Shown here: in pieces, positions 1 through 9,390 of the stretch
How positions within the stretch are numbered: position 1 is the first letter of the stretch
How the letters are laid out: each line of letters opens with the position of its first letter
Assembly (NCBI RefSeq): GCF_003991205.1
Contig: NZ_RXOZ01000007.1
Coordinates: forward strand, 1-64,000
Source: Georgenia sp. SYP-B2076
GTDB taxonomy: Bacteria > Actinomycetota > Actinomycetes > Actinomycetales > Actinomycetaceae
DNA length: 64,000 bases
Direction of reading: 5' to 3'
The notes under the pieces: model-generated
What the model was told of the DNA's origin: nothing
What the model saw: the letters and a program-made list of their open reading frames with translations, nothing else
Databases searched by the model: none
Made by a program: the position numbers and the translations under genes

Positions 1-255
1 AAGACCAGCGGCGACTTCCTCGTCCGCCAGATCACCAACGGCGTGTTCGAGTGGACCTCCAAGCTCACCGGCCACACCTACCGCCGCGAGACCGACGGCT
101 CCACCACCGCCCTGCACCCCACCACCCGCACCCCACAAACCCCACCACCACCAGCACCCTGGACCACCACCCGCACCCCCTGGCCCACCACCACCGACCG
201 GGCCACCAACAACAACGACCCAACCACCAACAACGACGACGAACCGCCGTTCTGA
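1..255 (+). CDS. C-terminal fragment of a DUF222/HNH endonuclease-type protein
   Basis: The gene begins before the window; the frame is open from base 1 and only the last 84 residues are present. The visible part (WTSKLTGHTYRRE, then a Thr/Pro/Asn-rich tail ending in EPPF) resembles the extreme C-terminus of the DUF222-HNH proteins that are numerous in actinobacteria, where a Trp-Thr-Ser plus GHTY segment closes the HNH domain and a low-complexity tail follows. The catalytic HNH motif itself is outside the window, so the function is an inference from the tail. It is not part of the flagellar island; the next gene is convergent with it. Confidence 0.55.
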   Translation, partial: KTSGDFLVRQITNGVFEWTSKLTGHTYRRETDGSTTALHPTTRTPQTPPPPAPWTTTRTPWPTTTDRATNNNDPTTNNDDEPPF

Positions 256-379
256 CGCAGGACGGCCTGTCCAGGGAATCTCGGCGTAGCCGCCTGCGTA
301 CGGACGCGCAGACTGGTACGCCGTCAGCCCGGTGAGGTCCTGCGCGATACCGACGCCCGGCGACCGGCGCGTGCGCCAG

Positions 380-865
380 TCAGAGCACAACGACCGAGAT
401 GCCGCCGTCGCCGTACCCGCGGATGGTCACCCCCGTGTCCACGCGGCTGCCGTAGCCGCGCAACCAGCCGGCGACATCGGCCGGGAGCAGCTCCTGCGGG
501 CCGTGCACGCGGAAGAGGCGCACGTGCGGGGCGTCGTCGGCGTTGAGCAACGACGCGGTCACGTTGAGGATCTCGGCGACGTTCTCGGTCAGCGGCTCCG
601 AGAGGTACTGGTTCTCGATGGCGGCCTCGGCGGTGCGCGGCGGCATCAGCGCCAGCGCCGCGGCGGCGCGCGCGGCCAGCGGCATGTCCAGCGCCACGAG
701 CGCGGCGGTGCGCAGGCCCGTCGAGGTGTACACGCCGACCACGACGCCGCCGGGCGTGGCGGGGGTCAGCGGGTCGATGGAGCCGGTGGCGGCGACGTCA
801 CGGCCGAGCATGCCGTGCAGCATCTCTACCAGCGCCTTGGTGCTCGGCAGGGGCGTCTCTCTCAT
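380..865 (-). CDS. CheX/CheC-type chemotaxis phosphatase-like protein (second copy)
   Basis: 161 residues. It resembles the CheC/CheX/FliY family, which dephosphorylates CheY-P. The family signature ExxN is present (ENVAEILN, about residues 90-97), although the glycine that usually follows the Asn is not. It is the last gene of the chemotaxis operon and overlaps the preceding response-regulator gene by 4 bases (ATGA), so the two are probably translated together. A second, slightly better conserved copy lies two genes upstream. The likely role is to tune the lifetime of the phosphorylated regulator encoded next to it. A structural role without catalysis cannot be excluded. Confidence 0.7.
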   Translation of the reverse strand: MRETPLPSTKALVEMLHGMLGRDVAATGSIDPLTPATPGGVVVGVYTSTGLRTAALVALDMPLAARAAAALALMPPRTAEAAIENQYLSEPLTENVAEILNVTASLLNADDAPHVRLFRVHGPQELLPADVAGWLRGYGSRVDTGVTIRGYGDGGISVVVL

Positions 866-1224
866 CCGAACAAGGGGGCCAGGACGTCCCGGAAGGCCTC
901 GGGGGTGAACGGCTTCGCGATGAGGAACTGCGCGCCGGCGTCCTCGGCGATCTGGCGCATCTGTGTCGACCCCTCCGACGTGATGAACCCGATCGGAACG
1001 TCAGAGCCGCCCGCGCGCAGCGCGTGCACCACGTCGAGGCCCGAGAGGTTCGGCATGTTCCAGTCGGTCAGCACCAGGTCCGGGGACTCGCGATGGGCGA
1101 TCTCGAGCGCCTCGACGCCGTCGGCCGCCTCGAGGACCTCCCAGTCGTCGTAGCCTGCCTGGCGCAGCGTGCGGACGATGATCCGGCGCATGACCTTGCT
1201 GTCATCGGCCACAAGCACCTTCAT
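862..1224 (-). CDS. cheY: single-domain response regulator, CheY-like (second copy)
   Basis: 120 residues, a lone receiver domain. The acidic pair is Asp7/Asp8, the phospho-acceptor is Asp54 (DLVLTDWNMPN), and the switch Thr82 and conserved Lys104 (IAKPF) are present. No output domain follows, so it should act by binding a partner, most simply the flagellar switch protein FliM. It lies between two CheX-like phosphatase genes near the end of the chemotaxis operon and overlaps the downstream one by 4 bases. The ATG has GGGAAGAG just upstream. Which of the two CheY-like proteins here is the motor-binding one is not decided by sequence alone. Confidence 0.9.
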   Translation of the reverse strand: MKVLVADDSKVMRRIIVRTLRQAGYDDWEVLEAADGVEALEIAHRESPDLVLTDWNMPNLSGLDVVHALRAGGSDVPIGFITSEGSTQMRQIAEDAGAQFLIAKPFTPEAFRDVLAPLFG

Positions 1225-1235
1225 CTCTTCCCTCC

Positions 1236-1687
1236 CTACCCGTTGCGGGTGCCGTCAGCGAGCCCGAGGACCGAGACCGTGATGCCGTGCCCCCGCCAGT
1301 CCAGCACCACCCGCACCTGGGTGGTGCCACCGGGCTCGGCACGGTCGACCTCCGGCAGCCCCAGCGAGCCGCCTGCGGACATCCGGGCCTTGAGGTTCCC
1401 GGCCAGCATGTTGGCCACCTCCCCGACAGCATCCACCACCTCGGCCCCGTCGAGCTCCTCGCCAGGTTCGGCGCCGACGAGCGCCCGGGCGATCTGGTCC
1501 GCGGTGGCCGCCTCTGCGGAGAGCAGCACCCTGACAGGGTACGTGCCCGCAATGTCCACCCACGCGTGCAGCGGGGTGACATACACCGGCGTCTCCCCGC
1601 CCCGGCTGCGCAGCAGCCCGGGCTCGCCGTCGACCATGGTGGCGAAGACGTCCGTGCAGACGTCGACGACGGCGTCGGGGCCGGCCC

Positions 1688-1691
<4 letters not shown>
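1236..1691 (-). CDS. cheX: CheX-type CheY-P phosphatase-like protein (first copy)
   Basis: 151 residues from a GTG start that overlaps the stop of the upstream response regulator (GTGA). The open frame continues far upstream, but that part is out-of-frame reading of cheR and the regulator gene, so the GTG is preferred. It carries a complete CheC/CheX signature, D-x3-E-x2-N-x3-G (DAVGEVANMLAG, about residues 88-99), whose Glu and Asn are the catalytic residues of the family. It should dephosphorylate CheY-type regulators in the cytoplasm. No cheZ, cheC or cheD is seen in the window, so this and its relative downstream are the only candidates for signal termination. Confidence 0.78.
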
Positions 1692-2082
<391 letters not shown>

Positions 2083-2086
<4 letters not shown>

Positions 2087-2901
2087 CTGGCACCTCCGAT
2101 CGGTTGGTAGATGGATGTGCCCCGGATCGGCACGCGTTCCCACGCCTCGTCGACGCCGAGGGGCGTCTCCGCGGCGCCCAGCACGAGGAAGCCGCCGGGT
2201 GCGAGGCGCTCGCGGACGCGGCCGAGAACCAGGGCCCGGTTGGGCAGGTCGAAGTACATGAGCACGTGGCGCAGGAAGACGACGTCGAAGGTCTGCGGCA
2301 GGCTCGTCGCGCCCCCGAGGAGGTTGTGCCGGCGGAAGTCGACCCGGGCGCGGACCTCGTCACGGACCCGCCAGCCGCCGTCGGCGCGGCGGAAGTAGCG
2401 AGCACGCGCCTGGCGGGGCAGCCCGCGGCTGACCTCGAGCGCGTCGTACCGTCCGGCCTGCGCGCGCTCGAGCACCGCGCTCGAGATGTCGGTGGCCAGG
2501 AGGGAGAAGGTCGAGACGCCGGCGTCCAGCAGGACCATCGCGAGGGAGTAGGGCTCCTGACCGGTCGAGCACCCGGCCGACCACAGGCGCGGACCGCCGG
2601 CGCGCGCGGGCAGCGTCGGCAGCAGCGCCGTCGGCACGACGGCGAACGGCTCGCCGTCGCGGAACCACGAGGTCTCGGTCGTGACCATCGCCTCGACCAC
2701 CCGCTCCTGCTGCGCCTCGTCCTTGCGCTCACGCAGCAGGTCGATGTACGCCTCCACCGCGCGCCTGCCGCGGATGCCCTCGGCGCGGGCGAGAGGGGCG
2801 AGCCGGGCCCTCACGAGGTACTCCTTGCCGTCGAGCTCGACGGCGCTCGCGCGGCGCACGAGCTCGGCCACGTAGTCGACGGAGCGCGCGGGGAGGCTCA
2901 C
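2083..2901 (-). CDS. cheR: chemotaxis protein methyltransferase CheR
   Basis: 272 residues from the GTG that overlaps the cheB stop (GTGA). CheR uses S-adenosylmethionine to methylate glutamates of chemoreceptors during adaptation. The N-terminal helical domain (about residues 1-85) is followed by the SAM-binding motif LWSAGCSTGQEPYS and the conserved FLRHVLMYFD segment. Longer reading upstream into cheB is only shadow. It sits directly after cheB, the opposing enzyme, in the order cheB-cheR-cheY, with overlapping ends that suggest coupled translation. Confidence 0.93.
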
Positions 2902-4007
2902 CGTGCCGTCACCTCGACCGGTGCCCCGGCGCGGGCGATGCCTTGGGCGAGGTTCTCGAGCGAGAGCACCTGGTGCGCCAGGCCCGCGCCGGCGACGGCG
3001 CCGGGCATCCCCCACACGACGGAGCTGGACGCGTCCTGGACGTGGACGGTGCCGCCCGCGGCCACGACCGCCCCGGCGCCCTCGCGCCCGTCCAAGCCCA
3101 TGCCGGTCAGCACGACGGCGTGCACCGCGGCGCCGAAGGTGGCGGCCGCGGAGCGGAAGAGGACGTCCACCGAGGGGCGGTAGAAGTTCACCGGCGGGTC
3201 CTCGGTGACGACGGCGCGCGGGACGCCGCCGCCGGGCGCGACGACAAGGTGGCGGTCCCCGGGCGCGATGTAGGCGTGCCCGGGTTCGAGCGGCCCGGTC
3301 GTCGCCTCCCGCACGGTCGTCGGGCCGATCCGGTCGAGCCGGCCGGCGAGCTGCCGGGTGAAGACGGGCGGCATGTGCTGGACGATGAGGATCGGCACCG
3401 CGGGCGGCTCGCCCAGCGACCGGAAGAGGCGCGCCAGGGCCTCGGGGCCGCCCGTCGACGAGCCGACGACGACCATGCGTGCGGGGACCACGAGCGGCCG
3501 GGCGGCGGCCCGGACGAGGGCCGGCCTGGTCAGCGCCTCCGGGGCCGCCCTCGTCCCGCCGAGGGCGTGGATGCGCGGGAGGAGGTCACCCGTGAGCTGG
3601 CGCAGCGACTCGTTCAGGCTGGTGGTGCCGGAGGGCTTGGTGACGTAGTCCGAGGCCCCGGCGGCCAGCGCGTCGAGCGTCGCCGACGCGCCCTGCTCGG
3701 TCAGGGTCGAGAGCATGATGACCGGCACGCGGATCCCGGCGGCTCGCAGCGCGCGCACCGCCGCGATGCCGTCGAGCTCGGGCATCTCGACGTCCATGGT
3801 GACCACGTCCGGGAGCAGCTCGACCACCATCGCGAGCGCGCGGCGCCCGTCCGAGGCCGTGCCCACCACCTCGATGTCCCGGTCCCTGCCGAGCGCACCG
3901 GTGATGAGACGGCGCACGACGGCGGAGTCGTCGACGACGAGCACGCGCACCTTGCGCGCGTCGCCTTCGCCGTCGCCCGCGCCGAGGGCGCCGTCCCGGG
4001 TGAGCAT
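2898..4007 (-). CDS. cheB: protein-glutamate methylesterase CheB
   Basis: 369 residues. An N-terminal receiver domain (phospho-acceptor Asp72 in TMDVEMPELDG) controls a C-terminal methylesterase domain that removes methyl groups from chemoreceptors and deamidates glutamines. The catalytic triad can be read as Ser184 (GSSTGG), His211 (VQHMPP) and Asp306 (TGMGLDG). The ATG shares its A with the stop codon of the receptor gene (TGATG), so this start is well supported although the frame stays open far upstream. It has a short N-terminal leader of about 18 residues before the receiver domain. Confidence 0.95.
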   Translation of the reverse strand: MLTRDGALGAGDGEGDARKVRVLVVDDSAVVRRLITGALGRDRDIEVVGTASDGRRALAMVVELLPDVVTMDVEMPELDGIAAVRALRAAGIRVPVIMLSTLTEQGASATLDALAAGASDYVTKPSGTTSLNESLRQLTGDLLPRIHALGGTRAAPEALTRPALVRAAARPLVVPARMVVVGSSTGGPEALARLFRSLGEPPAVPILIVQHMPPVFTRQLAGRLDRIGPTTVREATTGPLEPGHAYIAPGDRHLVVAPGGGVPRAVVTEDPPVNFYRPSVDVLFRSAAATFGAAVHAVVLTGMGLDGREGAGAVVAAGGTVHVQDASSSVVWGMPGAVAGAGLAHQVLSLENLAQGIARAGAPVEVTAR

Positions 4008-6025
4008 CAGTACCGGAACTGCTCGACCCGCGCGCGCATGTCGCTGGACATGCGGGCAAGCTCGTCGATCGAGAGGTTCATCTGGGTGAGCGCGCCGTAG
4101 CTCAGCGCCGTGGTCTGGGCGACGTGCGCGATGTTGGTGGCGATGTTCATCGACCCGTCGGCCACCTCCTCCACCCCGCGGAGCATCTCGTTCGTGGTGG
4201 CGGTCTGCTCCTCGACGGCCGAGGCGATGGTGAGCTGGTAGTTGCTGATGGACGCGACGATCGCGGAGATCTCTCCGATGGCCTCGACGGCGCCCGCGGA
4301 GTCCGCCTGGATGGCCTGCACCCGGCGGGCGATGTCCTCCGTGGCGCGGGCGGTCTCGCGGGCCAGCTCCTTGACCTCGCTGGCGACCACGGCGAAGCCC
4401 TTGCCCGCCTCCCCGGCACGCGCCGCCTCGATGGTGGCGTTCAGCGCGAGGAGGTTGGTCTGCTCGGCGATCGTGGTGATGACACGGACCACGTTGCCGA
4501 TCTCCTGGGAGGAGGCCCCGAGCTTCGTGACGGTCGCGTTCGTGGAGGCGGCGACCTCGGTGGCGCGGGTGGCGACGTCGGCCGCCTCGTTGGCGTTCGT
4601 GGCGATCTCCCGGATGGAGGCGCCCATCTGCTCGGCGCCCGCGGCGACCGCCTGGACGTTGTGGGACACCTGCTCGGCGGCGGCCGCCGCGGCGCCGGCC
4701 TGCTCGGTGGTCTCCTCGGAGCCGCTGGCGAACTGCGTGCCGGCGGCGGAGAGCGCCTGCGACGCGGCCGCCACCGAGCTGGCCGTGCCCGCGACCTCGG
4801 CGACGAGCACGCGCAGGCTGGCCTGCGCCTTGGCCAGCGACCTGGCCATCCGCCCGACCTCGTCCCGGCCCGAGACGTCGGCGGGCACGGTGAGGTTGCC
4901 CTCCGCCAGTGCGGCGACGGAGCGGCCGACCTTCTCCAGCGACCCGCGGATGGACTGGCCCAGCCGGTACGCGGCGAAGAGGGCCGCGACGAGGGCCAGG
5001 GTCGAGGTCGACAGGAGGATGAGCATCCCGCGCTCGGTCCGTGCGTGCGCCTGCGCGGAGACGTTGTCGACCCACGTGTCGACCTCGACGCTGGCCGCGT
5101 CGAGCGCCGCGGTGTACCGCTCCGCGAGCTCTTCGCTCTTCCCCTCGGCGATGCGCGAGTAGATCTCCCGCAGGCCGTTCGGCACCAGGGTCTCGTCGCG
5201 CAGCACGCTCCACTCCGCCCACGCGGCGTGGAACTCCTGCCAGTGGGGGGAGTCGGCCGAGCCGGAGGCGTCGTAGGCGGCGATGGCCCGTTCGATCCCG
5301 GTGGTGACCGACGCCAGCTCGGCGACGAGCTCCTCCTCGGCCTGAAAGTTCGTCTGGGCTTCGATCTTCGCGACGAGGAGCTGGGACTTCAGTGCACCCG
5401 TCTCGATGGTGTTGCGAGTCTCGACGACCTCCCGCTGGACGGCGGCGAGCTCGCCCGTATCGCTGGCCATCGTCCGCATCACCGCGGTGGCGTAGAGCGC
5501 CGTGCCCACCACCACCACGGCGAGGAGGACGACGATCGTGAAGATGCGGGTCCGGATCGAGGTGAAGCGCAGACGGGTGCGCCGGGCGCGCGGCGGCCGG
5601 GTGCGGGCCCGTGCGGCGCGGGGCGCGCGCCGAGGGGGCGTGTCGTCGGACGCGGTCGCCGTGTCGGCCGCCGCACCCTCGCCCGCCACACCCTCGCTCG
5701 CCTCGCCGTCGACCGCCGGCACCCGGCCGGCGGGGCTGTCCGACCGGCCGGCGGGTCCGGGGCGGTCTGACAAGCCGGCGAGACCAGGGAGGGCCGCCCG
5801 GCCGGCGAGGTCGGGGCTCGTGGGAGTGCCCGGTCCACCCGGCGTCGCACCGCTGACCGGCATGCCGGCACCGCCCGGGGTGGCCGCACGCCCGCCGTCG
5901 CCCAGGGCCGTCCACGGGTGGGCCGGGACGATCCGGTCCCACGCCGGCGTAGTCGGCGTCGCGGCCGACGGCGCGGCCGACGTCGCGCCGGGGTCGGCCG
6001 GGTCGGTGCGGTCCTGGGCCTTCAT
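4007..6025 (-). CDS. methyl-accepting chemotaxis protein with a long cytoplasmic N-terminal extension
   Basis: 672 residues. The first transmembrane helix is near residues 161-183 and the second near 334-353, enclosing a mainly helical sensor domain of about 150 residues. A HAMP region (about 354-410) and the signalling domain follow, with the conserved hairpin tip [19 protein letters not shown]. Unusually, about 150 residues rich in Pro, Gly and Ala, with repeated LAG/PAG/SDRPG units and then an Arg-rich stretch, precede the first helix; most receptors start almost directly with it. It is the only receptor gene in the window, lies between cheW and cheB, and overlaps both by 1-4 bases. The ligand is not predictable. 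Confidence 0.93.
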   Translation of the reverse strand: MKAQDRTDPADPGATSAAPSAATPTTPAWDRIVPAHPWTALGDGGRAATPGGAGMPVSGATPGGPGTPTSPDLAGRAALPGLAGLSDRPGPAGRSDSPAGRVPAVDGEASEGVAGEGAAADTATASDDTPPRRAPRAARARTRPPRARRTRLRFTSIRTRIFTIVVLLAVVVVGTALYATAVMRTMASDTGELAAVQREVVETRNTIETGALKSQLLVAKIEAQTNFQAEEELVAELASVTTGIERAIAAYDASGSADSPHWQEFHAAWAEWSVLRDETLVPNGLREIYSRIAEGKSEELAERYTAALDAASVEVDTWVDNVSAQAHARTERGMLILLSTSTLALVAALFAAYRLGQSIRGSLEKVGRSVAALAEGNLTVPADVSGRDEVGRMARSLAKAQASLRVLVAEVAGTASSVAAASQALSAAGTQFASGSEETTEQAGAAAAAAEQVSHNVQAVAAGAEQMGASIREIATNANEAADVATRATEVAASTNATVTKLGASSQEIGNVVRVITTIAEQTNLLALNATIEAARAGEAGKGFAVVASEVKELARETARATEDIARRVQAIQADSAGAVEAIGEISAIVASISNYQLTIASAVEEQTATTNEMLRGVEEVADGSMNIATNIAHVAQTTALSYGALTQMNLSIDELARMSSDMRARVEQFRY

Positions 6026-6474
6026 GCGGGAGCTCCTTCGTGCTGCGGGGAAGTGGGTGCGGGCGCAGTCAGGGCGGCCAGGTCCAGGACCAGGAGCAGG
6101 CCCTGCGGCAGGGGGACCGCGCCGGTGATGTAGGTGCGCAGTGACGGGTGGAGCGTGCGGGGCGCCGCCTTGACCTGGTCCGGGTCGACGTCGACGACGT
6201 CCCCGACCTCGTCGACGAGCAGGCCGACCGTCTCCCCGTTCGCCTCGGCGACGATGAGCATCGGGCGCAGCTCCGCGGGCCGGGGCGGCAGCTGGAGGCG
6301 CCGGCGGGGGTCGATGCGCATGACGATCTGGCCGCGGAGGTTCGCCAGGCCGTCGACCTCCGGCGGGGCGAGCGGGACGGGCGTGCGGCGCGGTGCGCGC
6401 ACGGCCTCGCGGACGCTGGCCACGTCCACGCCGTACCGGTTCCCACCCACGGTGAACGTCACGAGCTGGGTCAT
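6022..6474 (-). CDS. cheW: chemotaxis coupling protein CheW
   Basis: 150 residues, a single CheW domain that links the receptor to CheA. Typical segments are [25 protein letters not shown] at the start, [18 protein letters not shown], and [13 protein letters not shown]; the first two are the two beta-barrel halves. It overlaps cheA upstream and the receptor downstream by 4 bases each, so CheA, CheW and the receptor are produced as a translationally linked set. Confidence 0.94.
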   Translation of the reverse strand: MTQLVTFTVGGNRYGVDVASVREAVRAPRRTPVPLAPPEVDGLANLRGQIVMRIDPRRRLQLPPRPAELRPMLIVAEANGETVGLLVDEVGDVVDVDPDQVKAAPRTLHPSLRTYITGAVPLPQGLLLVLDLAALTAPAPTSPQHEGAPA

Positions 6475-8864
6475 GACCCCACCAGCTCACGGACGGCGTC
6501 AACCAGGGGGTCGCCGTCCTCGCCGTAGAACCCCGGGGTGACGGAACGGACCAGCGCGTCGCCGTCGAGCAGCCCGGTGACGTGCTCGTCCAGGACGGTG
6601 GAGCCGATGAGCCCCGTGTCCTCGATGGCGCTGTGGCGGCCCTCGTCGTCCGCGACGATGTCGAGGATCTCGTTCACGACCATGGCCACGCTGCGGTCGT
6701 CGTGGTGGTACACGACGACCAGCAGCTCGGCGGGATCGGGGGCGTCGGCCACGCCGAGCACGCGGTCCAGCCGGACCAGGGGCACGATGACGCCGCGCAG
6801 CTGGACGACCTCGTGCCGGCCCACCCGTTCCACCCGGGTGGCGGCGATCCGCTCGATGCGGCTGACCGAGGAGATCGGGACGGCCACCCGCCGCCCGTCG
6901 CCGACGGCCAGCACGAGGACCCGCCGGGCCTCGGGGGCCGCCGGCTCCGGCACGGCCACCGGGGGCGCGACGCCCAGGACCGCGTGGGAGCGCCGGGCGA
7001 CGGCCCGGGGATCCAGGAGCAGGGCCACCCGCCCGTCGCCGAGCACCGTCGCGCCGTTGTACGCGCCGACCTGCCGCAGCCGCTCGGGCAGGGGCGTCAC
7101 GACGATCTCGACCGTGTCCAGGACGCGGTCGACGAGGAGGCCGAACCGGCGCCCGTGGGCCTTGAGCACCACGATGGTGCGGGCGCCCGCGCCGCCGCCG
7201 AGCCCGAGGAACCGGTCCAGCGCCACCAGGGGCAGCAGCTCGCCGCGGAGTCGGTACACCGGCGCGGGGCCGACGTGCTCGATCTCCTCTCCGTCGTCGA
7301 GCGCGATGAGCTCACGCAGCGCGGCCTGCGGCAGCGCGAAGGTCTGGTCGGCCGTCTCCACCGTGAGCACCGGCAGGATCGCCAGCGTCAGGGGGATCCG
7401 CAGGTGCCACGTGGTGCCCTCGCCGACCGTCGAGTCGAAGTCCACCGTCCCGCCGACGGCCTCGACCTTCGTGCGCACCACGTCCATCCCGACGCCGCGC
7501 CCGGAGACCCGGGAGACGCTCTCGGCCGTGGTGAAGCCCGGGAGGAACAGGAGCTGGAGGATCTCCGCCCGCGTCATCGTCTGGAGCTGCTCCGCGGTCC
7601 GCAGGCCGCGCTCGATCGCCCTGGCGGCGACCTTGGCCGGGTCGATGCCCCGGCCGTCGTCCCGGACCTCGATGACGACGTGCCCGCCGGCGTGCAGCGC
7701 CTGGAGCGCGACCGTGCCGAAGGGTGCCTTGCCGGCGGCCATGCGCTCGACGGCGGGCTCGATGCCGTGGTCGACGGCGTTGCGCACCAGGTGCGTGAGC
7801 GGGTCCTTGACGGCCTCGAGGAGCGTGCGGTCCGCCTCCGTGCTCCCGCCGACCATGCTCAGGTGCACCTGCCGCTTGCACTCCTCCGCGAGGGTGCGCA
7901 CCAGGCGGGGCATCGACGAGAAGATCTGGTCGACGGGCTGCATGCGGGCCCGGAGCACGCCCCCCTGCAGCTCGCCGGTGAGCAGGCTCAGGCGCTGAGC
8001 GGCCCGCGTCAGCACGGAGTCGTCGCCCGCGTCGGCGATCCGCCCGATCGTGTTGCGTAGCACCACGAGCTCGCCGACCTCCTGCATGAGGTGGTCGAGG
8101 AGGTCCACGCGCACCCGGATGGTGCTGTCCGCCGGGCGCGCGGGCGCCGGCCCGGGGCCGGGCTGCGCCGACGCGGAGTCCGCCGCGGTCGCCGAGCCCT
8201 GGGTTGGGGCGCCGGGGACCGGTTCGGTATCGACGTCGTCGTCGGGGTCGTCGTCGGGGTCGTCGTCGAGGTCGTCGTCGAGGTCGTCGTCGGGGGCGTC
8301 GTCATCGTCGGCGTCGTCCGAGACCGTTCCGCGCGGCTCGGGCGCCGGCGCGTGCGGCCGGTCGGCGCGTTCGGCGGAGGGCCGCTCCGCCGTCGTCGAC
8401 GCGGCGGGCGAACGCGTCGCCGATCCCGCTGACGGCCGCTCCGCCGTCGTCCCGGCGGCGGAAGGCTGTCCGGCGCCCGACCCGTCGCGGTGAGCCTCGA
8501 GCGTCGCCACGACCGGTTCGACGTCGACTGCGGCGTCGCCACCGTCCGACTCGATGGCCGCGAGGATGGCGCGGACCGTGTCGACCAGGGCGAGCAGGAC
8601 GTCGGTGGTGGGGCCGTCGAGGAGACGGCGGCCCTCGCGCAGGTCGACGAGGAGGCCCTCCCCCGTGTGCGTCAGCCGCTCGAGGTTGCCGAACGCGAGG
8701 AACCCGCTCGTGCCCTTGATGGTGTGGATGGTCCGGAAGATGCGGCTCAGGAGCTCGCGCGAGCCGGGGTCGTCCTCGAGCGCCACGAGGTCCTGGTCGA
8801 GCTGGTCGAGGTTCTCGTAGCTCTCGACCAGGAACTCCTGGACGATCTCATCGATGTCGTCCAA
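6471..8864 (-). CDS. cheA: chemotaxis histidine kinase CheA with two C-terminal CheW-like domains
   Basis: 797 residues from a TTG start; AGGAGGTG sits a few bases before it and the HPt domain begins immediately, which decides the start. The HPt phosphorylation site is His47 ([12 protein letters not shown]). A long disordered linker with duplicated TTAERPSA units and an Asp-rich repeat follows. Next come the dimerization helix pair ([14 protein letters not shown]), and the ATPase domain with N box ([13 protein letters not shown]), G1 box ([10 protein letters not shown]) and G2 box ([12 protein letters not shown]). The C-terminus contains two CheW-type domains (about 487-620 and 640-770) rather than one. 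It is the first gene of the chemotaxis operon and has a sigma-28-like promoter in its leader. Confidence 0.95.
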   Translation of the reverse strand: MDDIDEIVQEFLVESYENLDQLDQDLVALEDDPGSRELLSRIFRTIHTIKGTSGFLAFGNLERLTHTGEGLLVDLREGRRLLDGPTTDVLLALVDTVRAILAAIESDGGDAAVDVEPVVATLEAHRDGSGAGQPSAAGTTAERPSAGSATRSPAASTTAERPSAERADRPHAPAPEPRGTVSDDADDDDAPDDDLDDDLDDDPDDDPDDDVDTEPVPGAPTQGSATAADSASAQPGPGPAPARPADSTIRVRVDLLDHLMQEVGELVVLRNTIGRIADAGDDSVLTRAAQRLSLLTGELQGGVLRARMQPVDQIFSSMPRLVRTLAEECKRQVHLSMVGGSTEADRTLLEAVKDPLTHLVRNAVDHGIEPAVERMAAGKAPFGTVALQALHAGGHVVIEVRDDGRGIDPAKVAARAIERGLRTAEQLQTMTRAEILQLLFLPGFTTAESVSRVSGRGVGMDVVRTKVEAVGGTVDFDSTVGEGTTWHLRIPLTLAILPVLTVETADQTFALPQAALRELIALDDGEEIEHVGPAPVYRLRGELLPLVALDRFLGLGGGAGARTIVVLKAHGRRFGLLVDRVLDTVEIVVTPLPERLRQVGAYNGATVLGDGRVALLLDPRAVARRSHAVLGVAPPVAVPEPAAPEARRVLVLAVGDGRRVAVPISSVSRIERIAATRVERVGRHEVVQLRGVIVPLVRLDRVLGVADAPDPAELLVVVYHHDDRSVAMVVNEILDIVADDEGRHSAIEDTGLIGSTVLDEHVTGLLDGDALVRSVTPGFYGEDGDPLVDAVRELVGS
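8234..8306. repeat. 12-bp tandem repeat encoding an Asp-rich tract in CheA
   Basis: About six imperfect copies of a 12-bp unit (GTCGTCGTCGGG or GTCGTCGTCGAG on the plus strand) lie in phase with the cheA frame. Each unit encodes DDD plus Pro or Leu, giving a strongly acidic segment of about 30 residues between the HPt domain and the dimerization domain. A 12-bp period keeps the frame whatever the copy number, so the length could vary between strains by slippage. Confidence 0.9.
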
Positions 8865-8912
8865 CCCACACCTCCTCGCGCGCCGACAGAAGGGATGCCT
8901 CCCACTGTGCTG

Positions 8913-8939
8913 ACATCGGCCGCGAGCGCGACGAAATGA
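8913..8939 (-). promoter_or_regulatory. sigma-28-type promoter of the cheA operon
   Basis: On the minus strand TCAT, then exactly 15 bases, then GCCGATGT. The -10-like box lies about 50 bp before the cheA TTG. The same two boxes with the same spacing occur before flbD, flgB, fliC and flgN. The spacing and -10 sequence match the known sigma-28 (FliA) consensus TAAA-N15-GCCGATAA, apart from the -35. The remaining bases of the cheA-csrA gap (8865-9134) hold no gene that I can support. Confidence 0.75.
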
Positions 8940-9134
8940 GCGATCGCCTGTACCAGCGTGACTGGACGTGCACAAGTGGTAGGGGTGGCGTGTCATCACC
9001 GCAACCCTGCGGCGAATGATGTGCTCCGAGTAGAAACCTCGGTCATAGCCTGAGGGAAGTACTCCGGAGGAGGCGGCGCGGACCCGAACGTGTCAGTGGG
9101 GCGGCGGGCCGCGCGGTGTCGGTCGGCTGCGGTG

Positions 9135-9380
9135 TCAGCCGGCGGGCGTGTCGCGGGGTGCGGTGAGCGCGCGCAGGGCGGCTACGGCGGCGTCGTCGGC
9201 CGCGCTAGCCTCGCGGTTGGCCTCCTCGACCGCCCGCCGGACCTCCGCCCGGTTGACGGTGACGCTGCGCGGCGCGGCGATGCCGAGGCGCACGGTGTCG
9301 TTGCGGACCTCGACAACGGTCAGGACGATGTCCTCACCGATGACGATCTGCTCGCCCACGCGTCGACTCAGCACCAGCAC
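9135..9380 (-). CDS. csrA: carbon storage / translational regulator CsrA
   Basis: 81 residues. The first 60 are textbook CsrA (MLVLSRRVGEQIVIGEDI, VRLGIAAPRSVTVNRAEV), an RNA-binding dimer that blocks ribosome access at GGA motifs. The C-terminal tail of about 20 Ala-rich residues is longer than in many homologues. It is the last gene of the long flbD-to-csrA export/motor operon, 10 bp after the FlhF-like gene. Its known antagonist FliW is encoded at the other end of the same island, and several flagellar leaders here carry GGA-loop hairpins, so a role in flagellar translation control is likely. Confidence 0.96.
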   Translation of the reverse strand: MLVLSRRVGEQIVIGEDIVLTVVEVRNDTVRLGIAAPRSVTVNRAEVRRAVEEANREASAADDAAVAALRALTAPRDTPAG

Positions 9381-9390
9381 GCCGACGACA

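Noticed and set aside
2898-5942. Very long minus-strand open frame continuing upstream of cheB through the receptor gene
   Set aside because: The upstream part is low-complexity Arg/Gly/Pro translation of the receptor gene in another frame; cheB starts at the ATG overlapping the receptor stop.
8865-8999. 45-codon N-terminal extension of CheA
   Set aside because: It would cover the sigma-28 boxes and the AGGAGGTG site; the HPt domain starts right after the TTG.
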